Assembly (NCBI RefSeq): GCF_000469505.1
Contig: NZ_KI272841.1
Span: 42,322 to 106,321, forward strand
Direction of reading: 5' to 3'
Length of the DNA: 64,000 bases
Origin: Leptotrichia sp. oral taxon 215 str. W9775
GTDB lineage: Bacteria > Fusobacteriota > Fusobacteriia > Fusobacteriales > Leptotrichiaceae
Positions 52,447 through 61,619 of the stretch are shown here, in pieces; the first letter of the stretch is position 1, and each line of letters starts with the position of its first letter. The notes under the pieces are model-generated. The model was not told the origin of the DNA. It saw nothing but the letters and a program-made list of their open reading frames with translations, and did no database searches. A program made the position numbers and the translations under genes.

Positions 52447-53364
52447 ATGATTTATACGCTTACATTGAATCCTGCACTGGATTATGACATGTATCTTGAA
52501 GAAGAACTGAAGCCGGAACATCTGAATTTGAGTAAAAAAGTAAACTTCAGGGCAGGCGGAAAAGGAATAAACGTGTCAAAAGTTCTAAAAAATCTTGGTG
52601 TAGAATCTACTGCAATAGGTTATGTTGCAGGTTTTGTAGGAGATTTTATTGTCAGAGATTTGAAAGAGGACAACATTAATGCAGAATTTGTAGAGCTTGA
52701 AGGAAATACAAGAATAAATGTAAAAGTAAATGGTAATGACAAGGAAACAGAACTTACAGGATTGTCACCTGAAATTACAGGTGAGAAACTGAAGGAACTG
52801 ACTGAAAAAATTTCACATTTGAAGGATGGGGACATTCTGGTGCTTTCAGGAAGTATTCCAGAAAGTATAAGCAGAAGCATATATAAGGAATTATCAGAAA
52901 ATGTAAAGGCAAATGTTGAAATAGTGCTTGATACAAGAGGAAATTTATTACAGGATAATATACATGGAAATTTTTTCATTAAACCAAATATACATGAATT
53001 AAGGGATATGTTTAATGAAAAGCTTGAAACAAAAGAAGAAATAGTAAAAAAATGTTCGTTTTTCTTGGAAAGAGGAGTTAAAAATATTATTATTTCACGT
53101 GGTGGAGATGGGGCTTTACTCGTAAATAAGGACTTTGTACTGGAGGCAACTGTACCGAAAGGGGAACTTATAAACTCAATTGGTGCCGGAGATTCAATGG
53201 TTGCAGGATTTATTGCAGGACATGTGAAGGGATATTCGATAGAAGATTCTTTCAGATTAGCAGTGGCTTCAGGAAGTGCAACAGCTTATTCATATGGATT
53301 GGCTGAAAATGAACTTGTTGAAAAACTGTACAAAGAGATAAAAATAATCAAGGAGAGTGTGTAG
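52447..53364 (+). CDS. fruK: 1-phosphofructokinase
   Basis: A PfkB-family kinase that phosphorylates fructose-1-phosphate to fructose-1,6-bisphosphate. It begins MIYTLTLNPALDYDMYL. The substrate motif FRAGGKGINVSKVLKNLG and the C-terminal NSIGAGDSMVAGFIAG with the catalytic aspartate are intact. fruA starts 3 bp after the stop, so the two are translationally close. Confidence 0.94.
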   Translation: MIYTLTLNPALDYDMYLEEELKPEHLNLSKKVNFRAGGKGINVSKVLKNLGVESTAIGYVAGFVGDFIVRDLKEDNINAEFVELEGNTRINVKVNGNDKETELTGLSPEITGEKLKELTEKISHLKDGDILVLSGSIPESISRSIYKELSENVKANVEIVLDTRGNLLQDNIHGNFFIKPNIHELRDMFNEKLETKEEIVKKCSFFLERGVKNIIISRGGDGALLVNKDFVLEATVPKGELINSIGAGDSMVAGFIAGHVKGYSIEDSFRLAVASGSATAYSYGLAENELVEKLYKEIKIIKESV

Positions 53365-53367
53365 AGT

Positions 53368-55302
53368 ATGAAAATATCGGATTTACTGATTAAAGACAGA
53401 ATAAATCTGGATGTACAGTCAAGTGACAAGACAGGAATTATAAGAGAATTAGCAAAATTGCATGAAAAAACAGGAGTGCTGAATGACTATGAAGGGTATG
53501 TAAATGCCTTGATGGCGAGGGAAGCACAAAGTTCAACAGGAATAGGGGAAGGAATTGCGATTCCTCACGCAAAAACAGAATTTGTAAAAGAACCTGCACT
53601 TGCAATGGGGAGAAAAAAGGAAGGTATTGAGTATGATTCCCTTGATGGAGAACCTGCAACACTGTTCTTTATGATTGCGGCTCCAGATGGTGCAAATAAT
53701 ACACATATTGAAACATTGGCAAGATTATCACAGCTTTTACTGGATGATGATTTTAAGGCGGCTCTTGAAAATGCCGCGACAGCAGATGAAGTAGTGGATA
53801 TTATTAATAAAGCTGAAGCTGAAAAGTTTTCAGGGGAAGAGAAAAAAGAAGAAGTAGCTGAAGTTGAAAGTCCTCAAGTTTCAGAAGATAAACCGTATAT
53901 AATAGCTGCAACAGCTTGTCCAACAGGAATTGCACACACATATATGGCGGCAGAAGCATTGAAAAAAGCCGCAAATGAAATGGGTGTAAATATAAAGGTT
54001 GAAACAAATGGGGCTGACGGAAGAAAAGATGTACTTACAGAAGATGATATAAAGAAAGCAAAAGGTGTAATTCTGGCAATAAACAGAAACATTGAAGTGA
54101 ACAGATTTGATGGAAAACCATTAATTCAGGTTGAAGCAAAAGAAGGAATAAATAATGCAAAAGGATTAATCCAGAAGGTTTTAGATGGACAAGCTCCAAT
54201 TTTCCATGCAAGCGGTTCTTCAGAAGCATCAGAAGGATCTTCTTCTGAGAAAAAAGGACTTTATAAACACCTGTTGAGTGGAGTTTCATATATGCTTCCA
54301 TTGGTAATAAGTGGAGGAATATTAATAGCATTGGCATTTTTAGTAGATACAATAACAGGACATGCAAATGCCGGTGGTGGATTTGGTTCAACAAGTTATC
54401 TGGCAAAATTATTTATGACTGTGGGAAAAGCCGCATTTGGATTATTCCTTCCAATATTGGGTGGATATATAGCTTACAGTATAAGTGAAAGGGCAGCCTT
54501 AACTCCAGGACTTGTAGCTGGACTTCTGGCTAGTACTCCTCTTGTTGAAAATGGTCCTGTTTCAGGATTTATAGGAGCGTTAATAGGTGGATTCCTGGCA
54601 GGTTATGTTGTTAAATTTCTAGTATGGGCATTTAAAGGGTTACCTAAAGCTTTAAATGGATTAAAAATGATTTTATTCTATCCAGTATTTTCAGTATTAA
54701 TAACAGGTTCAGTAATGTGGCTTGTCATTAATCCAATTGCAACTGGGTTAAATGTATGGATGAATAACGGATTAGGTTCAATGCAAGGTGCAAGTGCAGT
54801 ATTATTAGGTGCTTTATTAGGTGGTATGATGGCTCTTGACATGGGAGGACCTATAAATAAAGTTGCTTACGTATTTGGAACAGGTACACTTGCAACAACT
54901 ATGACAACAGGTGGAAGTTTCTCAATGGCGGCAGTTATGGCAGGTGGAATGGTACCTCCAATAGCAATTGCAATGGCTTCACAATTATTTAAAAATAAAT
55001 TTACTGAACAGGAAAGAGAAGCAGGACTGACTAACTACATAATGGGACTGTCATTTATAACAGAAGGAGCAATCCCTTATGCAGCGGCGGATCCTACGAG
55101 AGTAATTCCGGCAAGTGTAATTGGTTCTGCAATAGCAGGTGCATTAGTAGGATTATTCCAGATAAAAATACCTGCACCTCATGGTGGGATACTTGTAATG
55201 GCATTAAGTAACAATTTCTTCCTATATTTAGTTTCAATATTGCTTGGAAGTTTTGTTGCAGCAGTAATTTTGGGAATATTAAGAAAAAAAGTAACTGAAT
55301 AA
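53368..55302 (+). CDS. fruA: PTS fructose transporter subunit IIABC
   Basis: A 644-residue permease that imports and phosphorylates fructose. Domain order: IIA (about 1-150, phosphorylated H67 in GIAIPHAKTEF), IIB (about 178-275, phospho-cysteine C184 in ATACPTGIAHTYMAAEAL), and IIC (about 300-640), with several membrane helices and the GGPINKVAYVFGTG loop. The fused IIABC order is the common Gram-positive/fusobacterial form. It ends the fru operon. Confidence 0.95.
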   Translation: MKISDLLIKDRINLDVQSSDKTGIIRELAKLHEKTGVLNDYEGYVNALMAREAQSSTGIGEGIAIPHAKTEFVKEPALAMGRKKEGIEYDSLDGEPATLFFMIAAPDGANNTHIETLARLSQLLLDDDFKAALENAATADEVVDIINKAEAEKFSGEEKKEEVAEVESPQVSEDKPYIIAATACPTGIAHTYMAAEALKKAANEMGVNIKVETNGADGRKDVLTEDDIKKAKGVILAINRNIEVNRFDGKPLIQVEAKEGINNAKGLIQKVLDGQAPIFHASGSSEASEGSSSEKKGLYKHLLSGVSYMLPLVISGGILIALAFLVDTITGHANAGGGFGSTSYLAKLFMTVGKAAFGLFLPILGGYIAYSISERAALTPGLVAGLLASTPLVENGPVSGFIGALIGGFLAGYVVKFLVWAFKGLPKALNGLKMILFYPVFSVLITGSVMWLVINPIATGLNVWMNNGLGSMQGASAVLLGALLGGMMALDMGGPINKVAYVFGTGTLATTMTTGGSFSMAAVMAGGMVPPIAIAMASQLFKNKFTEQEREAGLTNYIMGLSFITEGAIPYAAADPTRVIPASVIGSAIAGALVGLFQIKIPAPHGGILVMALSNNFFLYLVSILLGSFVAAVILGILRKKVTE

Positions 55303-55611
55303 TTGGGACAGCTTCAAGTATAAAAAATGAAAAGACAATTTTGAAAAGTTTAAAGTATAGGAGTACTTTAAAGGGAAAAATAATGGTAAAAGCTATGAAA
55401 ATAAAAAAGATAAATGTAGCATATAGAAAAGATAAATAAAATATATAAATTGGGAAAAATCGCCTTTCTAAATATATAACTGAGAATGAAGTTAGTGTTT
55501 AGAGGCGTTTTTTTAAAAAAAAAGTATTTAAAAATATCAAAATGTGGTATAATAAAACAATCAAAGATAAATAATAGTAATAAATATATTTTGAGTAAGA
55601 GGAGAAGAAAA
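55303..55611 (+). promoter_or_regulatory. Intergenic region between fruA and oppD
   Basis: It holds a perfect 9-bp hairpin without a T-tract (TTTAAAGTA with TACTTTAAA, about 55348-55371), a terminator at 55457-55514, and a -10 TATAAT at 55548-55553 with TG one base upstream. A basic 18-codon frame starting at ATG 55383 is probably chance. Confidence 0.45.
55457..55514 (+). terminator. Terminator of the fru operon
   Basis: CGCC and TCTAAA (55461-55472) pair with TTTAGA and GGCG (55498-55507), with an inner TAACT/AGTTA helix, followed by seven Ts. Confidence 0.75.
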
Positions 55612-56646
55612 GTGGAAGAGAACAAGACTTTGTTGAAAATCAACAACCTATATACGAGTTTTCGTATTAAAGATGCATATTATCCTGCTGTGGACAATGT
55701 CACGCTTGAGCTTAACAAGAACGAAATACTTGCAATAGTTGGAGAATCAGGTTGTGGAAAAAGTACACTTGCGACATCTGTTATAGGATTGCATAATCCT
55801 ATAAATACGAAGTCGGAAGGAGAAATCATCTACAAGGGAAGAAATTTACTCACTTTGACTGAAGCTGAGTATAATGAAGTAAGAGGAAATGACATAGGAA
55901 TGATATTCCAGGATCCCCTTTCAGCATTGAATCCCCTGATGAGAGTAGAAGAACAGATAGAAGAAGGATTAATCTATCACACTAAGCTGACAAAGGCTCA
56001 GAGAAAAGAACGTGTTCAGGAATTACTTGTACAGGTTGGAATACCTAAACCTGAAAGAGTGGCACGACAGTTTCCGCATGAGCTTTCAGGAGGAATGAGA
56101 CAACGTGTAATGACAGCAATAGCACTTTCGTGTAAACCTACAATTATAATTGCTGACGAACCGACAACAGCACTTGATGTTACAATACAGGCACAAATAC
56201 TGGATCTGCTTAAATCACTTCAGGAAGAAATACAGGCTGGAATAATACTGATAACACATGACCTTGGGGTAGTTGCGGAAATGGCGGATAGAGTTGCTGT
56301 AATGTACGCAGGTCAAGTAGTTGAGGTTGCTTCAGTAAATGAATTGTTTAACAATCCAAAACATCCTTATACAAGATCACTGCTGAATTCTATACCTCAA
56401 ATGGAACAGGAATCAGACAAATTACATGTAATACAGGGAACTGTACCGTCTCTTAAAAATTTAAAGAGAACAGGATGTAGATTTGCACCAAGAATACCAT
56501 GGATTGGACATGAAGAACATGAAGAAAATCCGGAAATGCATGAAATCTCACCTGGACATTTCGTAAGATGTACATGTTGGAAGAATTTCTATTTCGAAGA
56601 TAACAATGAAGAAAAAATAAATAATCATGAATCGGAGGAAGTATAA
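55612..56646 (+). CDS. oppD: Oligopeptide ABC transporter ATPase OppD-like
   Basis: A 344-residue ATPase of a peptide importer. Walker A GESGCGKSTLATSVIG, signature LSGGMRQRVMTAIALS and Walker B IIIADEPTTALD are intact. The C-terminal oligopeptide motif (NPKHPYTRSLLNSIPQM) with its cysteine-containing tail is present. The start is GTG 55612 after GAGGAGA; longer frames would run through the upstream terminator hairpin. It could equally be of the DppD (dipeptide) type. Confidence 0.92.
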   Translation: MEENKTLLKINNLYTSFRIKDAYYPAVDNVTLELNKNEILAIVGESGCGKSTLATSVIGLHNPINTKSEGEIIYKGRNLLTLTEAEYNEVRGNDIGMIFQDPLSALNPLMRVEEQIEEGLIYHTKLTKAQRKERVQELLVQVGIPKPERVARQFPHELSGGMRQRVMTAIALSCKPTIIIADEPTTALDVTIQAQILDLLKSLQEEIQAGIILITHDLGVVAEMADRVAVMYAGQVVEVASVNELFNNPKHPYTRSLLNSIPQMEQESDKLHVIQGTVPSLKNLKRTGCRFAPRIPWIGHEEHEENPEMHEISPGHFVRCTCWKNFYFEDNNEEKINNHESEEV

Positions 56647-56647
56647 G

Positions 56648-57595
56648 ATGAGCTTTATTGAAATAAAGAATCTAAAGGTTCATTATCCTATTCGAGGCGG
56701 TTTTTTTAATAGAATTGTGGATCATGTTTACGCGGTAGATGGTGTAGATTTGACGATAGAAAAGGGAAAAACTTATGGTCTTGTAGGAGAATCTGGATCA
56801 GGAAAATCAACAATTGGAAAAGCAATTATAGGACTTGAAAAAATAAAGGATGGAACAATTACATACGAAGGAAAAGTAATTGAAAAAAGAAGAAGCAGAA
56901 AATCAGATTATAATCAGAATATACAGATGATATTTCAGGATTCACTTTCAAGTTTGAATCCAAAAAAGAGAATAATTGATATTATAGCTGAACCTTTGAG
57001 AAATTTTGAAAATCTTACTGACAAGGAAGAAAGCAGAAGAGTTTCTGAACTTCTTGAAATAGTTGGAATGACTGATGATGCACTTTATAAATATCCTCAT
57101 GAATTTTCCGGAGGACAGAGACAGAGAATTGGAGTTGCAAGGGCAGTAGCAATAAAACCAAAATTAATTATTGCGGATGAACCTGTTTCAGCTCTTGACT
57201 TGTCAGTTCAGGCACAAGTTCTGAACTACATGAAGGAAATTCAGAAGCAGTTTGGATTGAGCTATCTGTTTATTTCGCATGACCTTGGAGTTGTAAAACA
57301 TATGTGTGACCATATATCTATAATGTATAGGGGACGTTTTGTAGAAACTGGTGAAAAGGCTGATATCTACAATAATCCGCAACATATATATACAAAAAGA
57401 CTTATAGCGGCCATTCCTGAAGTAAATCCTAACCACAGGGAGTCAAATAAAGCAAAAAGACTTGCTGTTGAAAAGGAATATAGGGAAAATGAGCTGGAAT
57501 ATTATGATGAAAATGGAAAAGTATATGATTTACAGAAATTAACAGATACTCACTATGCCGCCTTGGCACATAAGGTAAAAGGAGGAGAAAAGTAA
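56648..57595 (+). CDS. oppF: Oligopeptide ABC transporter ATPase OppF-like
   Basis: A 315-residue partner ATPase. Walker A GESGSGKSTIGKAIIGLE, signature FSGGQRQRIGVARAVAI and Walker B LIIADEPVSALD are present. The start ATG 56648 has CGGAGG 9 bp upstream and lies 1 bp after the oppD stop. The C-terminal oligopeptide/HPY-type region is shorter than in OppD, as usual. Confidence 0.92.
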   Translation: MSFIEIKNLKVHYPIRGGFFNRIVDHVYAVDGVDLTIEKGKTYGLVGESGSGKSTIGKAIIGLEKIKDGTITYEGKVIEKRRSRKSDYNQNIQMIFQDSLSSLNPKKRIIDIIAEPLRNFENLTDKEESRRVSELLEIVGMTDDALYKYPHEFSGGQRQRIGVARAVAIKPKLIIADEPVSALDLSVQAQVLNYMKEIQKQFGLSYLFISHDLGVVKHMCDHISIMYRGRFVETGEKADIYNNPQHIYTKRLIAAIPEVNPNHRESNKAKRLAVEKEYRENELEYYDENGKVYDLQKLTDTHYAALAHKVKGGEK

Positions 57596-57596
57596 G

Positions 57597-58559
57597 ATGT
57601 GGAAAACAGTATTGAGAAGAGTATTAGTAATGATACCTCAATTATTCATATTGAGTATATTAATATTTATACTTGCCAAAAAAATGCCGGGAGATCCTTT
57701 TACTGGATTGATAACACCTCAGACAAGTCCGGCTGTATTGGAAGAACTGAGAAGAAAAGCGGGATTTTATGATCCTTGGCATATACAGTATATAAGATGG
57801 ATGGGAAATGCCTTTAAAGGTAATTTTGGAATGAGTTACACATATAAACTGCCTGTAAGTACATTAATAGGACAAAGGGTAAATAATACATTTATATTGT
57901 CATTGTTCAGTATGATACTTACATACACACTGGCAATACCTTTAGGAGTGCTTTCAGGAAGATATCAGAATTCGCTTCTTGACAGAGGGGTTACATTATA
58001 TAACTATGTGAGCTACACTATACCTACATTCGTATTATCACTTATAATGGTATGGTTCTTTGGATATACATTAGGATGGTTCCCAACTACAGGATCAGTT
58101 ACAATTGGGCTAACACCTGGAACATTTAAATATTTCATTGACAGAATACATCATATACTGTTACCTGCAATAACATATGCAATACTTAATACAACAGGTA
58201 CAATACAGTATTTAAGAAATGAAATAATTGATGCAAAATCACTTGATTATGTAAAAACTGCAAGAAGTAAGGGTGTACCTGAAAATGTAGTGTATTCAAG
58301 ACATATATTTAGAAACTCAATTTTACCAATAGCTGCATTCTTTGGATATTCAATTACTGGACTTTTAAGTGGTTCAATATTCATAGAAAGAATATTCAGT
58401 TATCCAGGAATGGGAAATCTGTTTATATCGTCTATCGGATCAAGAGATTACAGTGTAGTTACTGCATTGATTTTATTGTTCGGATTTTTAACATTGATGG
58501 GAAGTTTACTATCAGATATTATCTTAAGTATAGTAGATCCAAGAATCAGAATAGAGTAG
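57597..58559 (+). CDS. oppB: Peptide ABC transporter permease OppB-like
   Basis: A 320-residue inner-membrane permease with six predicted membrane helices. Family marks are the N-terminal MIPQLFILSILIFILAKKMP, PGDPFTG, and the ABC-loop EAA-like region RNEIIDAKSLDYVKTARSKG. It starts 1 bp after oppF and is followed 10 bp later by oppC. Confidence 0.92.
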   Translation: MWKTVLRRVLVMIPQLFILSILIFILAKKMPGDPFTGLITPQTSPAVLEELRRKAGFYDPWHIQYIRWMGNAFKGNFGMSYTYKLPVSTLIGQRVNNTFILSLFSMILTYTLAIPLGVLSGRYQNSLLDRGVTLYNYVSYTIPTFVLSLIMVWFFGYTLGWFPTTGSVTIGLTPGTFKYFIDRIHHILLPAITYAILNTTGTIQYLRNEIIDAKSLDYVKTARSKGVPENVVYSRHIFRNSILPIAAFFGYSITGLLSGSIFIERIFSYPGMGNLFISSIGSRDYSVVTALILLFGFLTLMGSLLSDIILSIVDPRIRIE

Positions 58560-58569
58560 GTGGTATAGA

Positions 58570-59478
58570 GTGAAAAAGGATAAAAATAAGACGGAAAATA
58601 ATAATATAACTGTCAGTGAAAAACCGACAGGATTTACAGTCATAATGAGGGAAATAAAAAAAGATAAGTTTGCTATAATTTCCCTTATAATTCTGGGAGT
58701 ACTGTTTTTAACAATATTTATCGGTGCATTCCTTACAAATCAGGAAGAGGTAATGAAAATAAGCCTTCTTGACAAATATGCGGCACCAGGTGAAGGATTT
58801 TATCTTGGAGCAGATTCCGGAGGAAGGGATATTTTAGGACAGCTTATAATAGGAGCTAGAAACTCAATTATAATAGGGGTTACAATTACAATTTTAACTT
58901 CCGGGATTGGGATAGTAGTAGGGCTTGTAGCAGGATATTATGGTGGGATAGTAGACGATCTGATAATGAGATTGATAGACTTTATTATGATATTACCAAC
59001 ATTAATGCTGGTAATAGTATTTATAACTATTGTTCCAAAATACAATATTCTGACTTTCATTTTCATAATGACGGCTTTCTACTGGGTAGGAACAGCAAGA
59101 CTTATAAGAAGTAAGGCTCTTTCAGAAAGTAGAAGAGATTATGTTCATGCGTCAAAGACAATGGGAACAAGCGATTTGAAAATAATATTCAGGGAAGTAC
59201 TGCCAAATATAAGTTCAATTATAATAGTTGATTCAACATTGGCTTTAGCAGGTAATATAGGGATAGAAACAGGACTTAGTTTCCTTGGATTTGGACTGCC
59301 ACCTTCAATACCTAGTTTAGGAACACTTGTAGGATACGCAACAGATCCGGAAGTACTGTCTTCAAAGCTTTGGATATGGCTTCCAGCATCAATATTGATA
59401 TTAATAATGATGCTTTGTATCAACTATGTAGGACAGGCTTTAAAGAGAGCGGCTGATGCAAGACAAAGATTAGGATAG
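58570..59478 (+). CDS. oppC: Peptide ABC transporter permease OppC-like
   Basis: A 302-residue inner-membrane permease. GTG start with AGGTGG upstream. The N-terminal cytosolic extension precedes the first helix; GADSGGRDILGQLIIGARNS and the EAA-like loop SRRDYVHASKTMGTSDLKII are diagnostic. It is the last gene before the terminator at 59516. Confidence 0.92.
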   Translation: MKKDKNKTENNNITVSEKPTGFTVIMREIKKDKFAIISLIILGVLFLTIFIGAFLTNQEEVMKISLLDKYAAPGEGFYLGADSGGRDILGQLIIGARNSIIIGVTITILTSGIGIVVGLVAGYYGGIVDDLIMRLIDFIMILPTLMLVIVFITIVPKYNILTFIFIMTAFYWVGTARLIRSKALSESRRDYVHASKTMGTSDLKIIFREVLPNISSIIIVDSTLALAGNIGIETGLSFLGFGLPPSIPSLGTLVGYATDPEVLSSKLWIWLPASILILIMMLCINYVGQALKRAADARQRLG

Positions 59479-59515
59479 TTTTAATTTAATAAATTTACTG
59501 AAAAATGGAAATATG

Positions 59516-59586
59516 AAACGGATTGTTTAATTGAGTTAAGAAATGGATATTTCAAAAACATATGTTATTAAACATTCCGTTTTTTT
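59516..59586 (+). terminator. Terminator after oppC
   Basis: AAACGGA-T-TGTTTAAT (59516-59531) pairs with ATTAAACA-T-TCCGTTT (to 59582), one T/T mismatch, followed by Ts. Confidence 0.75.
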
Positions 59587-59651
59587 AAAAAATTTAACTT
59601 TTAGAATATAGATATTAGTTAAATAAAAGAAAAAAACCAGGAGGTAAGAAA

Positions 59652-61439
59652 ATGAGCAGAAAGAAAATAGTCATGCTGTTTTTATTAACAATTATGTTAT
59701 TAGTGACCGCGTGCGGACCAGGGGAAAAGAAAAGTAAGACAGGGGATACAGGAAATGAAAATGTGGCATTTCCAGTTAAAACATCAAATGATGGTCAAGC
59801 TGTAAAGGATGCGGTTTTAAAAGTGGCAATAGTAAAGGACTCACCATTGGTAGGATTGTTAAGTGATGTAGTTTATTCAGACGGTTATGATGGAATTCTT
59901 GTTGATAACTTTTTAGGTTCAGGTATATTTGAAACAGATGAGAATTTTGAAGTGACAGACGGAGGAATTGCAACTTTAACAGTAGATGCTGCAAATAAAA
60001 AGGCAACTATAAAAATAAAAGATGGAATGAAATGGTCTGACGGACAGCCTATTGTTGCTGACGATGTAATTTATGCATACGAAGTTGTTGGAAATAAAGA
60101 TTATACAGGTATAAGATATACTGATGACAACGAAAAAATAATAGGAATGAAGGAATATCACGAAGGAAAAGCTTCAACTATATCAGGAATAAAAAAAATT
60201 GACAACAGTACAGTTGAAATTTCATTCAATGAAATTGGTCAGGGAATATATACATTAGGAAATGGTCTTATAGGATATGCCCTTCCAAAACATTATTTAA
60301 AGGATGTAGCTATAAAAGATCTTGAAACATCAGAAAAATCAAGAAATAAAGTTCTTACAACAGGACCTTATACAGTTGAGAAAGTAATACAGGGAGAAAG
60401 CTTGGAACTTAAGGCAAATCCTTATTTCTATAAGGGTAAAGCAAAAACTGAAAAAGTTACTGTGGAAGTTGTAAACTCACAGACAATAGTTTCAGCTCTA
60501 AAAGCAGGAAAATACGATATAGCTTATCAGATACCTACAGATTTATATAAAACATTTAAAGATCTGGATAATCTTCAAGTACTTGGAAGACAGGAATTAT
60601 ATTATTCATATATGGGATTCAAAGTGGGAAAATATGATAAAGAAAAAGGTATAAGTATAGTAGATCCAAATGCAAAAATGGCAGACATAAGATTAAGACA
60701 GGCTCTTGCTTACGGACTTGATATAGATCAGATGGTGAAAGCTTTCTATCATGGATTAAGAGAAAGAGCTACAACATCAATACCTCCTGTATTTAAGAAA
60801 TATTATACAAAAGATATAAAAGGATTCCCTTATAATCCTGAAAAGGCAAAACAGCTTTTAGATGAAGCAGGATATAAAGATGTAAATGGTGACGGATACA
60901 GGGAAGATAAAAATGGAAAACCATTTGAAGTGAGAATAGCTTCAATGGCAGGTGGAGACATAGCTGAACCGTTAGTACAGTTCTATATACAGCAATGGAA
61001 GGAAATAGGTATAAAAGCTGTACTTGCAACAGGAAGACTTATAGAATTCAACAGTTTCTATGAGAAAGTAAAAGCTGATGATCCTGAAATAGATGTATTC
61101 TTTGCTGCATGGGGAACTGGAAGCGACCTGAATGCAATGAAGGTAAAAGGACCACGTGCGGCATTTAACTATACACGTTTTGTTTCTGACGAAAACACAA
61201 GACTTATGGAAGACACTGCAAACCCTAAAACATTGACAGATCCTAATTATAAGGCAGAAGCTTATAAAAAATGGCAGGAATACTTTATAAATCAGGCAGT
61301 AGAAGTACCTCTGACATATAGATACGAAGTATTCCCTGTAAATAAAAGGGTAAAAAATTATAATATTTCATATGGAAGTGCCGGAGGAGTTTATACAATA
61401 GAATTAACAGCGGCTGAACCTATAAAAGCAAAAAATTAA
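59652..61439 (+). CDS. oppA: Oligopeptide-binding lipoprotein OppA-like, copy 1
   Basis: A 595-residue SBP_bac_5 lipoprotein that delivers peptides to OppBC. The lipobox is LVTAC (C21), and the mature chain begins CGPGEKK. KIKDGMKWSDGQPIVADDVI and the late GYKDVNGDGYREDKNGKPFE segment are diagnostic of the family; the latter resembles a calcium-binding loop. It is the first of three tandem paralogues. An AGGAGGT ribosome-binding site precedes the ATG. Confidence 0.92.
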   Translation: MSRKKIVMLFLLTIMLLVTACGPGEKKSKTGDTGNENVAFPVKTSNDGQAVKDAVLKVAIVKDSPLVGLLSDVVYSDGYDGILVDNFLGSGIFETDENFEVTDGGIATLTVDAANKKATIKIKDGMKWSDGQPIVADDVIYAYEVVGNKDYTGIRYTDDNEKIIGMKEYHEGKASTISGIKKIDNSTVEISFNEIGQGIYTLGNGLIGYALPKHYLKDVAIKDLETSEKSRNKVLTTGPYTVEKVIQGESLELKANPYFYKGKAKTEKVTVEVVNSQTIVSALKAGKYDIAYQIPTDLYKTFKDLDNLQVLGRQELYYSYMGFKVGKYDKEKGISIVDPNAKMADIRLRQALAYGLDIDQMVKAFYHGLRERATTSIPPVFKKYYTKDIKGFPYNPEKAKQLLDEAGYKDVNGDGYREDKNGKPFEVRIASMAGGDIAEPLVQFYIQQWKEIGIKAVLATGRLIEFNSFYEKVKADDPEIDVFFAAWGTGSDLNAMKVKGPRAAFNYTRFVSDENTRLMEDTANPKTLTDPNYKAEAYKKWQEYFINQAVEVPLTYRYEVFPVNKRVKNYNISYGSAGGVYTIELTAAEPIKAKN

Positions 61440-61456
61440 TATTAATGAATTATATA

Positions 61457-61502
61457 AAATTGCACTTTTTAATCTTAATAAAAGATTTGAAGTGCAATTT
61501 TT
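61457..61502 (+). terminator. Terminator after OppA copy 1
   Basis: AAATTGCACTT (61457-61467) pairs with AAGTGCAATTT (61490-61500), with an inner AATCTT/AAGATT helix and a T-run. Confidence 0.85.
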
Positions 61503-61553
61503 CTGTATTTTTTCAAAAATTATAATAAAAATTGAAAAATTTTTGAAAAATAT

Positions 61554-61582
61554 TTGCCAATTTTAAAAAAAGGTGGTAAACT
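61554..61582 (+). promoter_or_regulatory. Promoter of OppA copy 2
   Basis: TTGCCA (61554-61559), a 17-bp spacer and TAAACT (61577-61582) with TG one base upstream. Confidence 0.5.
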
Positions 61583-61619
61583 CTAGATATAAATAAAAAA
61601 ATACAGGAGGTTACAAAAA

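Noticed and set aside
54035..54406. 123-residue minus-strand frame inside fruA
   Set aside because: Leucine/histidine-rich antisense shadow of a well-supported gene.
55310..55371. Alternative pairing of CTTCAAGTA with TACTTTAAAG as an attenuator
   Set aside because: The pairing needs an insertion and is much weaker than the simple 9-bp hairpin.
55383..55439. 18-codon frame between fruA and oppD
   Set aside because: A basic low-complexity peptide with only a weak GGGA upstream; likely chance in AT-rich sequence.
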